Positions 14,870-23,653 are shown, counted from the stretch's first letter. The stretch: 64,000 nucleotides of DNA from Fibrobacter sp. UWT2 (GCF_900142545.1 NZ_FRBF01000001.1:124001-188000), one strand, 5' to 3'. Numbers and translations are program-made. The notes: a model not told the origin generated them from the letters alone.

Positions 14870-16087
14870 ATGAAAGAGAAAATTTTAGACTTATTTACAA
14901 GAGATGCGTTAGAGACTGCGCGGGCGAATAATACTTATCGCTCGATGCGCTTGATGGAAACGCCTGAATCGTCGCGTGTGAAGATCCGTATGCCCAATGG
15001 CGTTTCGCAGGAACAGGTTCTGCTTGCGTCTAATTCTTATCTGGACCTCGCGAACATCGATGAACTCAAGCAGGCGATGGCCCAGGCTGTTTTGGAGTGG
15101 GGGACTGGTAGCGGTGGGGCTCGGCTTACGACGGGCAACAAGACTCCGCATCAGGAATTGGAAGAGTTTATCGTAAAATTTAAGGGCGAAGAATCCGCTA
15201 TCACGTTCAATACGGGCTATATGGCGAACATCGGCACGATTTCGGCTTTGTGCGGCAAGAACGACTTTATCTTTAGCGATGAACTGAATCACGCCAGCAT
15301 TATCGATGGTATTCGCCTTTCCCGCGCCAAGTGCTTTGTCTATAAGCACAACGATATGGCGGATTTGCGGCGTGTGATTCAAGAAGCGGATAAGTCTAGA
15401 ACGGGCGAGTCTGCGTTGCCGGTTCCTCGTAAGCTCATCGTGACCGATGCAGTATTCAGCATGGACGGCGACCTCGCGAATCTGCCGGAACTTCTGCGCA
15501 TCGCGAAAGAAACGGATTGCCTCTTAATGATCGATGAAGCTCACGCCACGGGCGTGCTCGGCAAGACCGGGCGCGGGCTTGCCGAACACTACGGCTGTGC
15601 TCACGCCGATGTAACCGTCGGGACTTTGAGCAAAGCCGTCGCCGCCGAAGGCGGCTTCGTGGCGGGTAAGCAGCAACTGATTGATTTTCTCCGCAACAAG
15701 TCTCGCAGCTTTATCTTTACGACGGCGATGGCTCCTGCTGTTGCCGCGGCAGCCTGCAATAACTTGCGCTACATCGATACGCATCCTGAACGCGTACAAA
15801 ATCTGCGTGATAACGTGAAATTTTTCTGCGATGCCTTGCAACGCGAGGGCGTGAACGTTGAACTGTCTCCTTCGGCGATTGTTCCGATTGTCATCGGCGA
15901 CGAAGCGAAGGCGATGCAGATTTCTGCGAAGCTTCAGGAACAGGGAATCCTGATTCCTGCGATTCGCTATCCGACGGTCGCCAAGGGGCAGGCCCGCTTG
16001 CGCGCAAGCCTGATGGCAACACATACGCGAGAACAACTTCAAACCGCTGCGTCCATAATTGCGCAGGCGGTAAAAGAGGGTGTATGA
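14870..16087 (+). CDS. bioF: 8-amino-7-oxononanoate synthase, copy 1
   Basis: A 405-residue alpha-oxoamine synthase. It shows ASNSYLDLAN, GSGGARLTTGN, the PLP-associated IDEAHATGVLGKTGRGLAEHY and the PLP Lys in VGTLSKAVAAEGG. It condenses pimeloyl-CoA with alanine. Its stop overlaps the bioD start by 4 nt (ATGA). Bases 15545-15672 are identical to 44404-44531 in copy 2, in contrast to the diverged flanks. Confidence 0.95.
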   Translation: MKEKILDLFTRDALETARANNTYRSMRLMETPESSRVKIRMPNGVSQEQVLLASNSYLDLANIDELKQAMAQAVLEWGTGSGGARLTTGNKTPHQELEEFIVKFKGEESAITFNTGYMANIGTISALCGKNDFIFSDELNHASIIDGIRLSRAKCFVYKHNDMADLRRVIQEADKSRTGESALPVPRKLIVTDAVFSMDGDLANLPELLRIAKETDCLLMIDEAHATGVLGKTGRGLAEHYGCAHADVTVGTLSKAVAAEGGFVAGKQQLIDFLRNKSRSFIFTTAMAPAVAAAACNNLRYIDTHPERVQNLRDNVKFFCDALQREGVNVELSPSAIVPIVIGDEAKAMQISAKLQEQGILIPAIRYPTVAKGQARLRASLMATHTREQLQTAASIIAQAVKEGV

Positions 16088-16749
16088 ATAAGGGATATTT
16101 CGTTACAGCAACAGGGACCGATGTCGGTAAAACTTTTGTGACCGCCCTTCTCGTTAAAAAGTGGCGTGATTCTGGTATCGATGCGGGCTATTACAAGGCC
16201 GCCCTCAGTGGCGCTGAATTCCGCGACGGCAAATGGGTCGCCGGTGACGCCGATTACGTGAAACGCATTGCGAATCTTCCCGATACGCAGGAACAGCTCG
16301 TGAGCTATGTCTATAAAGAAGCGGTCTCTCCGCATCTCGCTGCCCGCAAAGAGGGAAATCCCGTGGAATTGGCGAAAGTCAAAGCCGATTTTGAAACTGC
16401 CTGCGCTCGCCACGAGTTCATTTTTGCCGAAGGTAGCGGGGGAATCATTTGCCCCATCCGCTATGATGGCCAAAAGATTTTCCTCGAAGACATAATCAAG
16501 ACCGTGAATCTCCCGATTCTCGTAGTGACGACGGCGGCGCTCGGCTCCATTAACGCCTGCGTGCTCACGGTAGAATATGCTCGTAGCCGCGGCCTAGACA
16601 TCCGCGGGCTCATCGTGAATCGCTACGGCTCTAGTGGCAACCTGGAAATGGAAGATGACAATATCCGCATGATGCAGGATTTGACGGGCCTCGAAATCCT
16701 AGCAAAAATAAAAGACGGCGACACCGACCTAGGCGTGCAACCGTTTTAA
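16084..16749 (+). CDS. bioD: Dethiobiotin synthetase, copy 1
   Basis: The 221-residue protein has the P-loop ATGTDVGKTFVTALLVKKW (9-27), the conserved YKAALSGAE region and EGSGGIICP. It closes the ureido ring of dethiobiotin using ATP and CO2. It is the last gene of the first biotin operon. The 3' end overlaps the convergent acetyltransferase gene by 4 nt. Confidence 0.95.
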   Translation: MNKGYFVTATGTDVGKTFVTALLVKKWRDSGIDAGYYKAALSGAEFRDGKWVAGDADYVKRIANLPDTQEQLVSYVYKEAVSPHLAARKEGNPVELAKVKADFETACARHEFIFAEGSGGIICPIRYDGQKIFLEDIIKTVNLPILVVTTAALGSINACVLTVEYARSRGLDIRGLIVNRYGSSGNLEMEDDNIRMMQDLTGLEILAKIKDGDTDLGVQPF

Positions 16750-17234
16750 AGTTCGATATAATGCGGGATAATGTCCTCGTAGTTCCCATCCTTGAGTAGG
16801 AAACCCTTGGGGATCACGCCGAGTTGGGTAAAGCCGAGCTTCTTGTATAGCTTGAGTGCTGACGTATTCGTCGCGACGACGGCGTTGAATTGCAAAATCC
16901 TGAAGCCGATTTCCTTTGCCTTCGCGAGGCAATCCTTCACGAGAAATTCACCGATGTGCTGGCCGCGCTTGTTCTTCTTGACGGCGTAACTTGCGTTTGA
17001 AATGTGCCCGCATCGCCCGACATTGTTCGGGTGGAGAATGTAGAGCCCGACCACTTCGCCGGAGTCCACATCGATAGCGATGCCCGTGAATGACTGCGAC
17101 TTGAAAAAGGCGTCTCCCGTCTGCGGGTCAAGCAAATCCATTTGCGGAAACGCGATGCCGTCTTCGACAATGTCGTTCCAGATTTCAATCGCGTCGTTGA
17201 TATACTTTGTATTATATTGTTCAATTTTAAGCAT
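16746..17234 (-). CDS. GNAT family N-acetyltransferase
   Basis: The 162-residue protein has the GNAT core: HISNASYAVKKNKRGQHIGEFLVKDCL (motif A, with the acetyl-CoA loop RGQHIG) and NTSALKLYKKLGF (motif B). Substrate unknown; the order resembles phosphinothricin-type or YhhY-like acetyltransferases. It lies 18 nt downstream of the LysR gene on the same strand and may be co-transcribed with it. Confidence 0.87.
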   Translation of the reverse strand: MLKIEQYNTKYINDAIEIWNDIVEDGIAFPQMDLLDPQTGDAFFKSQSFTGIAIDVDSGEVVGLYILHPNNVGRCGHISNASYAVKKNKRGQHIGEFLVKDCLAKAKEIGFRILQFNAVVATNTSALKLYKKLGFTQLGVIPKGFLLKDGNYEDIIPHYIEL

Positions 17235-17252
17235 GAGAATGATCTCCTTTTT

Positions 17253-18134
17253 TTATTCCCCCAGCACGTGCCGGAGCGTGTCGAGGAAAAGTTCGCCCGC
17301 CCGCGTGAACTGCTGGCCCCGCCGCCAAATGATGTACATGTTGGTGGTGAGCTCGGGCATGAGCGGCCTGAAACACAGGCGCGAACTGCGGCTCGTATCC
17401 ACCAGGCCGTCGAAAGTGAGCAGGTAGCCCGTGCCCTCTTTGGCAAGCACCGAACCGTTGTACGAAAGATCCAGCCCCACAATCACGTTCAGCCTCGAAA
17501 TATCGTCGCCGAACCATTTCGGCAAATCCGCCACCATCGCCTGGCGCGACGCCAACAGCGGCTTGTCGAGCAAGTCCTTCGGCTCAATAAAATCCCGCTT
17601 GGCCAAAGGATCGTCGCGGCGCATCACCACGCCCCAGCGGTCCACCGAACGCACCGCAAGGCAGTTGTACTTTTCCAAATCAACGTTATCTACAACCACC
17701 GCGAAATCGAAAATGCCCTTGTCCAGCTTTTCCAGGGCGCGCTCGCTGTCGCCCGAATATAAGTTGTACTTAATCTTCGGATAGTCGTCCTGGAGAATCC
17801 CGATGCACTTCGAAAGAAAATTCACGTTCCGCGATTCCGCGCAGGCAATGGCGATTTCACCCACCACCTCGTCTTCCTTCAGCGACTTGAAATCCTGCAC
17901 CGTCCTGTCCGCCATCGAAAGGATGTCCTCTGCACGCTCCCGCAAGAGTTCCCCCGCAGGCGTCAGCCGAATCGCGTAGTTCGTGCGCTCGAAAAGCTTC
18001 TCGCCCAGTTCCTCCTCCAACTCCTTGAGCTGGCGACTTACCGTCGGCTGCGTCACGCAAAGATTATCCGCCGCGCGCGAGACATTCCCCAACCGCGCCG
18101 CCTCCAGAAAATACCGCAAAACTCGAAGTTCCAT
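17253..18134 (-). CDS. LysR-type transcriptional regulator
   Basis: A 293-residue LTTR. The winged HTH is at residues 1-60 (RYFLEAARLGNVSRAADNLCVTQPTVSRQLKELEEELG), followed by a linker helix and a periplasmic-binding-like effector domain. It is divergent from the flavoprotein/hydrolase pair 18329-20079. The intergenic region holds a TATGC-N7-GCATA dyad (18228-18244), the likely binding site. The effector is unknown; the targets suggest redox or electrophile stress. Confidence 0.93.
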   Translation of the reverse strand: MELRVLRYFLEAARLGNVSRAADNLCVTQPTVSRQLKELEEELGEKLFERTNYAIRLTPAGELLRERAEDILSMADRTVQDFKSLKEDEVVGEIAIACAESRNVNFLSKCIGILQDDYPKIKYNLYSGDSERALEKLDKGIFDFAVVVDNVDLEKYNCLAVRSVDRWGVVMRRDDPLAKRDFIEPKDLLDKPLLASRQAMVADLPKWFGDDISRLNVIVGLDLSYNGSVLAKEGTGYLLTFDGLVDTSRSSRLCFRPLMPELTTNMYIIWRRGQQFTRAGELFLDTLRHVLGE

Positions 18135-18227
18135 ACCCGAAAACTAATAAAATTCAAGCCCCGCAGGTATGAAATTGTAAAAATAATGCCCGAAAGGAAT
18201 AACTAAGGCTTGTGAAAGCTTATTTTC

Positions 18228-18244
18228 TATGCCTTATAAGCATA
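18228..18244 (+). promoter_or_regulatory. LysR-type operator TATGC-N7-GCATA (site D)
   Basis: The 17-bp dyad TATGCCTTATAAGCATA starts 62 bp upstream of the TATATTT element at 18290-18296. The second half-site region contains TTATGAAAA. It has the same arm sequences as sites at 22091, 30978, 34762 and 36409. Confidence 0.7.
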
Positions 18245-18328
18245 TCTAGTTATGAAAACAAAGTATTTGCAATATCTAAAAAATGAAGGTATATTTGAAC
18301 ATGTAAAGACTTCAACCGAGAGGAACCT

Positions 18329-18868
18329 ATGAAAAAAGTATTGGTCTTGTCCAGCAGCTTGCGCAAGGGAAGCAACTCCGAAACCCTGGCGCAGGAGTTC
18401 GCGAAGGGTGCCGCCGAGGCGGGCAACAAGGTGGATTTCGAATCGTTGCGCGGCAAGAAGATCGGCTTTTGCATGGGCTGCCTCGCTTGCCAGAAGAAGG
18501 GCAAGTGCGTCATCAAGGACGACGCTCCCGCCATCACCAAGAAGATGGAATCGGCTGATGTCATCGTGTTCGCGACGCCGATTTACTATTACGAGATGAG
18601 CGGCCAGCTCAAGACGATGCTCGACCGCGCAAATTCCCTCTATTCCAGCGATTACAAGTTCCGCGAGATTTACCTGCTCACGTCTGCCGCCGACACCGAC
18701 GCGAAGGCCATGAACATCGCGAAGCGCGGCATTGGCGGATGGATTGCCTGTTTTGACGGCGTGAAGCTCAAGGGCGCCCTCTGCGCCACGGGTGCCGAAA
18801 GCGCAGGCGATGTCAAGAAGAATTCCGCGCTCCTGAAAAAAGCGTTCGCCATGGGAAAGAAAGCTTAA
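18329..18868 (+). CDS. NADPH-dependent FMN reductase / iron-sulfur flavoprotein-like
   Basis: It has 179 residues, no signal peptide and a flavodoxin-like fold. KVLVLSSSLRKGSNSETLAQEF is the FMN phosphate loop, CMGCLACQKKGKCVIKDD is a four-Cys segment (about 46-64) and FATPIYYYEMSGQLKTMLDR is the family signature. It probably reduces quinones or other electrophiles with NAD(P)H. It has a good SD (GAGAGGA) and a TATATTT promoter, and is followed 17 nt later by an exported hydrolase. Likely controlled by the divergent LysR. Confidence 0.87.
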   Translation: MKKVLVLSSSLRKGSNSETLAQEFAKGAAEAGNKVDFESLRGKKIGFCMGCLACQKKGKCVIKDDAPAITKKMESADVIVFATPIYYYEMSGQLKTMLDRANSLYSSDYKFREIYLLTSAADTDAKAMNIAKRGIGGWIACFDGVKLKGALCATGAESAGDVKKNSALLKKAFAMGKKA

Positions 18869-18885
18869 CCACAAGGAGATAAATC

Positions 18886-20079
18886 ATGAAATCCAAATTC
18901 TTTAAAGCGGCGTTTGCCGTGGTTTCCGCATGCACCCTGATGGCATGCTGCCCCGAAAAAGAAAACAACGCCGCGCATGATGCGGCCAAAACCGCCGCAC
19001 CGGCAACAGAAGCGGCACAACAGACAAAGGACGAAAATATGAACAAGCTCACGCTCACCGCCGAATGGGACAAGGTTTTCTCCAAGAGCGACAAGGTCGA
19101 ACATTCCAAGGTCACTTTCAAGAACCACTTTGGCATTGAACTCGCCGCCGACATGTTCGTGCCCATGGACACGAGCCTCAAGGTGAACGGCAAGTTCCCG
19201 GCGATTGCAGTCTCGGGCCCGTTCGGAGCCGTCAAGGAACAGTCCAGCGGCCTTTACGCCCAACAGATGGCGGAACGCGGATTCCTGACCATCGCATTCG
19301 ACCCGAGCTTCACTGGCGAATCGGGCGGCGAGCCGCGCTACATGAACAGCCCGGACATCAACACCGAAGACTTCATGGCGTCCGTGGATTTCCTCTCGAC
19401 TCGAGACGACGTTGACCCGGAACGCATCGGCATCATCGGCATTTGCGGCTGGGGCGGCATGGCGATTAACGCCGCCGGCATTGACACCCGCGTAAAGGCG
19501 ACGGTTGCTTCGACCATGTACGACATGAGCCGCGTGACCGCAAACGGCTACTTCGATTCCGCCAACAACGCCGATGCCCGTAACGAAGCCCGCAAGGCTT
19601 TGATGGCCCAGCGCACCAAGGATTTCAAGAACGGCACATACGACCTGGCCGGCGGCGTGGTGGACCCGCTCCCGGCCGACGCTCCTTACTTTGTCAAGGA
19701 TTACTACGCCTACTACAAGACTCCGCGCGGCTACCACAAGCGCTCCCTCAACAGCAACAAGGGTTGGGCCGCCTCCGCAGGCACCTCGCTCATGAACACG
19801 AAACTCCTCGCATATGCCGACGAAATCCGTAACCCGGTGCTCATCATCCACGGCGAAAAGGCCCATAGCCGCTACTTCGGCGAAGGCGCGTTCGAAAAGA
19901 TGACCGGCAAGAAGGCGAACGTCCCCGCAAAACTCGACGCCACCAAGAACTGGAGCAAGACCGTCGGCAACAAGGAACTCCTCGTCATCCCCGGAGCCTC
20001 CCACGTGGACCTCTACGACAACCTGGAAAAAATCCCCTTCGAAAAGCTGAACGAATTCTTCAAGACGAACTTGAAGTAA
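18886..20079 (+). CDS. Alpha/beta hydrolase lipoprotein
   Basis: The 397-residue protein starts with a lipoprotein signal (VSACTLMACCPEK; lipid Cys about residue 21). The hydrolase domain has GIIGICGWGGMAINAAG with Cys in the nucleophile-elbow position, a feature of YcjY/dienelactone-hydrolase-like families. VLIIHGEKAHSRYFGE may supply the acid, and PGASHVDLYD the His. It would act in the periplasm or at the outer membrane. Operon partner of the flavoprotein upstream; substrate unknown. Confidence 0.85.
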   Translation: MKSKFFKAAFAVVSACTLMACCPEKENNAAHDAAKTAAPATEAAQQTKDENMNKLTLTAEWDKVFSKSDKVEHSKVTFKNHFGIELAADMFVPMDTSLKVNGKFPAIAVSGPFGAVKEQSSGLYAQQMAERGFLTIAFDPSFTGESGGEPRYMNSPDINTEDFMASVDFLSTRDDVDPERIGIIGICGWGGMAINAAGIDTRVKATVASTMYDMSRVTANGYFDSANNADARNEARKALMAQRTKDFKNGTYDLAGGVVDPLPADAPYFVKDYYAYYKTPRGYHKRSLNSNKGWAASAGTSLMNTKLLAYADEIRNPVLIIHGEKAHSRYFGEGAFEKMTGKKANVPAKLDATKNWSKTVGNKELLVIPGASHVDLYDNLEKIPFEKLNEFFKTNLK

Positions 20080-20116
20080 GCAAAATCCATCTAACCGCGA
20101 CGATTATCGCTGCTGT

Positions 20117-20141
20117 CCAAGGTCACAAATTGTGACCTTGG
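20117..20141. terminator. Bidirectional terminator
   Basis: CCAAGGTCACA and TGTGACCTTGG form an 11-bp perfect stem with loop AAT, followed by a TTTTT run on the plus strand. It serves the hydrolase gene and possibly the convergent DUF2798 gene. Confidence 0.8.
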
Positions 20142-20165
20142 TTGCTTTTTGAGATTATTTACGGC

Positions 20166-20669
20166 TCAGTTAGAAATTGCAGCTTCCCGGCGTGCGTCGC
20201 GGTACTTGTGCAGGCCTAGCATCACGCGGCGTGCAATCGGTTGCGCGATCAAGATTTCTACCGCAAGCGAAATGGCAAAGTTACGAGGCCACTTGTAAAA
20301 GAAGTTTACCAACGGCTCCATTGTAATTTCGCGGTTTCCGACCCAGGTACCTACAATCGTCAAGATGATGGACATCAGGAAAACCGTGCACATAATGTTG
20401 AGTGTAATCACTGCGTGGAAGCTGTCGCCTTTCTGCGTGAGTTTTGAAGTCAAGAACGCCGCAGGCTTGTACGTGACAAGCACCGTCGCGATGACGCACG
20501 GCCAGAGTATCGGCATAATCGGGAATACGTGCGCCCAACTTTCCATGCTAAAGCCCATCTCGAAACAGGTGATGAGCGGCGCGATGATGTTCATCGAGAT
20601 AATCGAAAGCGTCACGAGAAAAAGGGTGAATTCGCGTTTGCAGCGCGGGAGTTTCATGTAAAAGTCCAT
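20166..20669 (-). CDS. DUF2798-like small membrane protein
   Basis: From the start at 20669 it has 167 residues, beginning MDFYMKLPRCKREFTLFLVTLSIISMN. That basic start and helix are typical of DUF2798. Four membrane helices are predicted, organised as two similar halves, and each half ends in a basic segment (PAAFLTSKLTQ; AQPIARRVMLGLHKYR). This start is favoured over 20714 because the family begins there and an SD (AGAGGTT) precedes it. Function unknown. Confidence 0.72.
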   Translation of the reverse strand: MDFYMKLPRCKREFTLFLVTLSIISMNIIAPLITCFEMGFSMESWAHVFPIMPILWPCVIATVLVTYKPAAFLTSKLTQKGDSFHAVITLNIMCTVFLMSIILTIVGTWVGNREITMEPLVNFFYKWPRNFAISLAVEILIAQPIARRVMLGLHKYRDARREAAISN

Positions 20670-20804
20670 TTTAACCTCTTTTGTTGCGGGCCCTGCGCAA
20701 TAAAAAAGGCGCAAAACCCTGATGTTTGAGTTTCACGCTGAACCATTATACGCAATGAAATTTCGTGCCCATAAATAAAAATATTTTTTGGCTTTGTCAA
20801 GAAC

Positions 20805-20833
20805 TTGCCAACGGAAAAATTTTTTCCTAAATT
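20805..20833 (+). promoter_or_regulatory. Promoter of the MFS leader RNA
   Basis: TTGCCA (20805-20810) and TAAATT (20828-20833) are separated by 17 bp. Transcription would start near 20840 and produce the structured leader at 20860-20921. Confidence 0.45.
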
Positions 20834-20859
20834 CGCTTGCGAAATCAACGTGTAGCGGT

Positions 20860-20899
20860 CCCGCATAAGTCCAGTTGTAAGGCTTTGCGGGCTTTTTTT
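20860..20899 (+). promoter_or_regulatory. Terminator hairpin in the leader of the MFS gene (possible attenuator)
   Basis: CCCGCA (20860-20865) pairs with TGCGGG (20886-20891). Inside, AAGTCC can pair with GGCTT. A run of seven T follows. No gene reads into it from the left, so it terminates a transcript that starts in this intergenic region. A second hairpin (GGCGA...TCGCC, 20902-20922) lies before the SD. This could be an attenuator or a small RNA. Confidence 0.5.
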
Positions 20900-20934
20900 A
20901 TGGCGATTCCGTGCGGTTTCGCCAAGAGGAATTT

Positions 20935-22125
20935 ATGAGCGGAAAACAGAAATTCACTTTCCTTATGCTGCTGCTTGGACTGCTTTCGGCATTTGGCCCC
21001 TTCGTGACAGACCTTTACTTGCCGGCCCTGCCGAGCCTTGCCGATTACTTTGCGGCAAGCCCATCGATGGCGCAACTGAGCCTCACCATGAGCATGCTCG
21101 GGCTTTCGGTGGGGCAACTCTTTGTAGGCCCGCTGAGCGACAAGTACGGCCGCAAAAAGTTGTTGCTAGTTTGTCTGTTGCTTTTTGTTTGCGGGACTGT
21201 CGCCTGCATTGTCGCACCGAACATCGTAACCTTCAACGTGTTTCGTTTGTTGCAGGGCATGGCGGCGTCCGGCGGCATCGTGATAGCGCGTTCCATTTCG
21301 GCGGATTCCTACCGTGGTCCCGTCCTCACCAAGTTCCTTGCCATGGTGAGCGCGGTGAACGGGGTCGCTCCGATTATAGCCCCGGTGCTAGGCGGATTCT
21401 TGCTGAATTTCATGAGCTGGAAGGGAACTTTCGCTGTGTTACTCCTGTATGGGGCTCTGCTGCTCTTTATGTTAGGGAAATTCCAGGAATCGCTCCCGGC
21501 AAAACGACGCAGCAAAAAATCTGTCTTTGCGAGCTTTAGCTTGTATGCAAAAGTATTCAAGAACCGCGCCTACGTATCGTATTTCTTGGTATGCACATTC
21601 CCGATGATTATCTTGTTCGGGTATATCGCGTCTTCGCCGTTTATCTACCAAAAAATCTACGGCCTTTCGCCTGTCGGCTTTAGTCTGTGCTTTGCGCTGA
21701 ACGCCGTTTTCACGGCCATCGGTTGCGCGTTGTCGGGTAAAGTCGGCAACGAATTCAAGGCCCTTAAAATCGCGGGTACGGGAATGTTCGTTTTCGCAAT
21801 TGCTGTTGCTGCCGCACTCATGACGCACGCTTTACTCCCGCTTCTGCAGGTCGCCTTCATGGGGCTTACGTTCATGTTCGGCATGAGTCAGCCCCCGGCA
21901 AGCGCATTGGCATTGAATGCGGAACGCGCAAATGCAGGCACCGCAGCCGCGGCCATCGGGGCATCGGGCTTCTTGATGGGCGGAATCGTCTCTCCGCTGG
22001 TCGGCATGGGCGACATTGCCACAAGTGTTTCGATCGTCCTAGTTGTGGGTGCCGTTTTGACGCTTGTTTCGGTTCTCGCCATCGGTTCACTATGCGCAAA
22101 AGGCATAGTGAGTCATAGCAAATAA
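20935..22125 (+). CDS. Bcr/CflA family MFS drug-efflux transporter
   Basis: From the ATG at 20935 (SD AAGAGGA) the protein has 396 residues and twelve membrane helices. PFVTDLYLPALPSLADYF in helix 1, VGPLSDKYGRKKLL between helices 2 and 3, and the RSISADSYRG segment are the marks of the Bcr/CflA (DHA1) group. These pumps exchange protons for chloramphenicol-like or bicyclomycin-like drugs, sulfonamides or sugars; specificity is not visible. The 3' end of the gene contains a LysR-type dyad serving the next gene. Confidence 0.93.
   Translation: MSGKQKFTFLMLLLGLLSAFGPFVTDLYLPALPSLADYFAASPSMAQLSLTMSMLGLSVGQLFVGPLSDKYGRKKLLLVCLLLFVCGTVACIVAPNIVTFNVFRLLQGMAASGGIVIARSISADSYRGPVLTKFLAMVSAVNGVAPIIAPVLGGFLLNFMSWKGTFAVLLLYGALLLFMLGKFQESLPAKRRSKKSVFASFSLYAKVFKNRAYVSYFLVCTFPMIILFGYIASSPFIYQKIYGLSPVGFSLCFALNAVFTAIGCALSGKVGNEFKALKIAGTGMFVFAIAVAAALMTHALLPLLQVAFMGLTFMFGMSQPPASALALNAERANAGTAAAAIGASGFLMGGIVSPLVGMGDIATSVSIVLVVGAVLTLVSVLAIGSLCAKGIVSHSK
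22091..22107 (+). promoter_or_regulatory. LysR-type operator TATGC-N7-GCATA (site E)
   Basis: TATGCGCAAAAGGCATA lies inside the end of the MFS gene, 57 bp upstream of TTATTTATATTG (22148-22159). TGAGTCATAGCAAAT follows, comparable to TGAGCATGAAAA at sites A and C. Confidence 0.62.
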
Positions 22126-22164
22126 GTATTTTGAATTGCTTGCACAATTATTTATATTGTGTAT

Positions 22165-22647
22165 ATGCGAAACATTGTCCTTATAGCGTTGTTCTTTCTG
22201 GTGGCTTGCAGCGATGCCGCGAACCATTCAACACAACCTGAAACCCAGACGCCGAAATCGTCCGCCAATTCATCCGCTCAAACGGAGGCTCCCGTGAAAC
22301 TCAAGATCCATGTGAACGATACCACCTTCACGGCAACGCTCGAAGAAAATTCCTCGGCCGAGGCCTTCGCCGAATTTCTCATGCAGGGCGACATGACGCT
22401 CGACATGCACGACTACGGCAGTTTCGAGAAGGTGGCCGACCTGCCGCGCAGTTTCCCGCGTAACGACAAGCAAATCGACACCGATGCAGGCGACATCATC
22501 CTTTACCAGGGCAATTCCATCACCATCTACTACGACAAGAATTCCTGGAACTTCACCCGCCTGGCCCGTATTGACAACGTGAACAAGAAACGCCTCCAGC
22601 AGATCCTCGGCAAAGGGAACGTGAAGGCGACATTCTCGGTGGAATAA
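22165..22647 (+). CDS. Cyclophilin-like-fold lipoprotein
   Basis: A 160-residue lipoprotein: MRNIVLIALFFLVACSDAAN, lipid Cys15, then a polar Ser/Thr/Gln linker. The domain from about 45 (KLKIHVNDTTFTATLEENSSAEAFAEFL...GDIILYQGNSITIYY...FTRLARID) matches the cyclophilin_like (PF18050) pattern. Such proteins occur beside flavodoxin-like exported proteins. The GTG at 22159 is also in frame, but the ATG is preferred. TATATT ends 6 nt before it and no SD is seen. A truncated second copy lies at 25814-25975. Confidence 0.75.
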   Translation: MRNIVLIALFFLVACSDAANHSTQPETQTPKSSANSSAQTEAPVKLKIHVNDTTFTATLEENSSAEAFAEFLMQGDMTLDMHDYGSFEKVADLPRSFPRNDKQIDTDAGDIILYQGNSITIYYDKNSWNFTRLARIDNVNKKRLQQILGKGNVKATFSVE

Positions 22648-22715
22648 ACAGCGAAAGCTCTAACTAACCCTTGTTTTTGTAACCAAATTTTTATTTTAAA
22701 TTTCTAGTTGTTCTA

Positions 22716-22744
22716 TTGACATTACAACGACAATTGGATATATT
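22716..22744 (+). promoter_or_regulatory. Consensus sigma-70 promoter of the MBL/Rrf2/macro/sirtuin cluster
   Basis: TTGACA (22716-22721), a 17-bp spacer and TATATT (22739-22744) form a near-perfect housekeeping promoter. The perfect inverted repeat TTACAAC (22722-22728) / GTTGTAA (22749-22755) spans the spacer to the start site and is a candidate operator. Confidence 0.75.
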
Positions 22745-22809
22745 TTGTGTTGTAACAATTAAAGAACAATAAAAAAAATAAAAAAGGGCATGACCCAAGG
22801 AGACTCAAA

Positions 22810-23607
22810 ATGGAAAAGAACAACTTCAAGACCGTAAAACTTGGTAAGGGTGTCATGGAAATCTACGATTTCGGCGCGGTCAAGCTGCATGCCTACAAGA
22901 CAAATGACCTGATAACCGACGAATGTTTCTTGCTGGAAAAGGGCGGCAAGATGTTCATGGTCGAAGCCCCCTGTTTCTTCGACAACATTAGGGAACTGGA
23001 AGCCTACATCAAGGGCCTTTCGGTAGAATTCGTGGGAACGGTGATTGCCTACCATGGCGCGGGCGCGACCTTCATGAAGGGTGCTCCCGTGTACAGCACC
23101 CGCCATGCCGACGATTACAACCATAACGGAGGCGGTGCGGCCCTGGTCAAGAATTTCACGGCGGCTTTTGGCGATGCTTTTGACAGCTCCATTTACGCGA
23201 CGACAGACTTTATCGAAGGCGAGAATTTGAATCTCGCGGGCATCGACATGCGCATTGTCGCGACCCAGGAGGCATTCGATATCGAATTTCCCGAAATCAA
23301 CGTTGTCTACACCCACATGATGGGCCACGACGTCCATTCCATCGTGGCAGGGAGCAAGCACGCCGATGCCATCATCGCGCAGCTCACGGATTACATCGAT
23401 CGCGGAATTTCCCTGATTCTCACGTCACACTACACGGTGGAAAATCTGGAAGATGCGCGTGCTAAAATCCAGTACCTGAAGGTGATGAAGAATATTGCCC
23501 TCAAGAACGTGAACCCGGCGGCATTCAAGAGCGCCATGAAGCAGGAATTCGCGAACTACTCCGGCGAAAATTACCTGGACATGACGGCGGGAATGTTCTA
23601 CAAATAG
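22810..23607 (+). CDS. Metallo-beta-lactamase-like protein with degenerate metal site
   Basis: It has 265 residues. The N-terminal part has the MBL strand pattern (MEIYDFGAVKLHAYKTNDLITDECFLLEKGGKMFMVEAP). Where HxHxDH is expected it reads AYHGAGAT, and later GHDVHS and TSHYTV might supply His residues. It may therefore be a divergent or inactive member. The SD (AAGGAG) is strong and the promoter is close to consensus. It is followed by an Rrf2 regulator, a Zn-macrodomain and a SirTM sirtuin on the same strand. Confidence 0.6.
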   Translation: MEKNNFKTVKLGKGVMEIYDFGAVKLHAYKTNDLITDECFLLEKGGKMFMVEAPCFFDNIRELEAYIKGLSVEFVGTVIAYHGAGATFMKGAPVYSTRHADDYNHNGGGAALVKNFTAAFGDAFDSSIYATTDFIEGENLNLAGIDMRIVATQEAFDIEFPEINVVYTHMMGHDVHSIVAGSKHADAIIAQLTDYIDRGISLILTSHYTVENLEDARAKIQYLKVMKNIALKNVNPAAFKSAMKQEFANYSGENYLDMTAGMFYK

Positions 23608-23631
23608 GCCAAGGCACGCGTGATCGCGGGC

Positions 23632-23641
23632 AACAATTGTT
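23632..23641 (+). promoter_or_regulatory. Palindrome AACAATTGTT before the Rrf2 gene
   Basis: A perfect 10-bp palindrome ends 12 bp before the Rrf2 ATG. Related strings (TTGTAACAATTAAAG) lie after the promoter at 22739. It may be an Rrf2 binding site. Confidence 0.35.
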
Positions 23642-23653
23642 AAATTGTGGATT

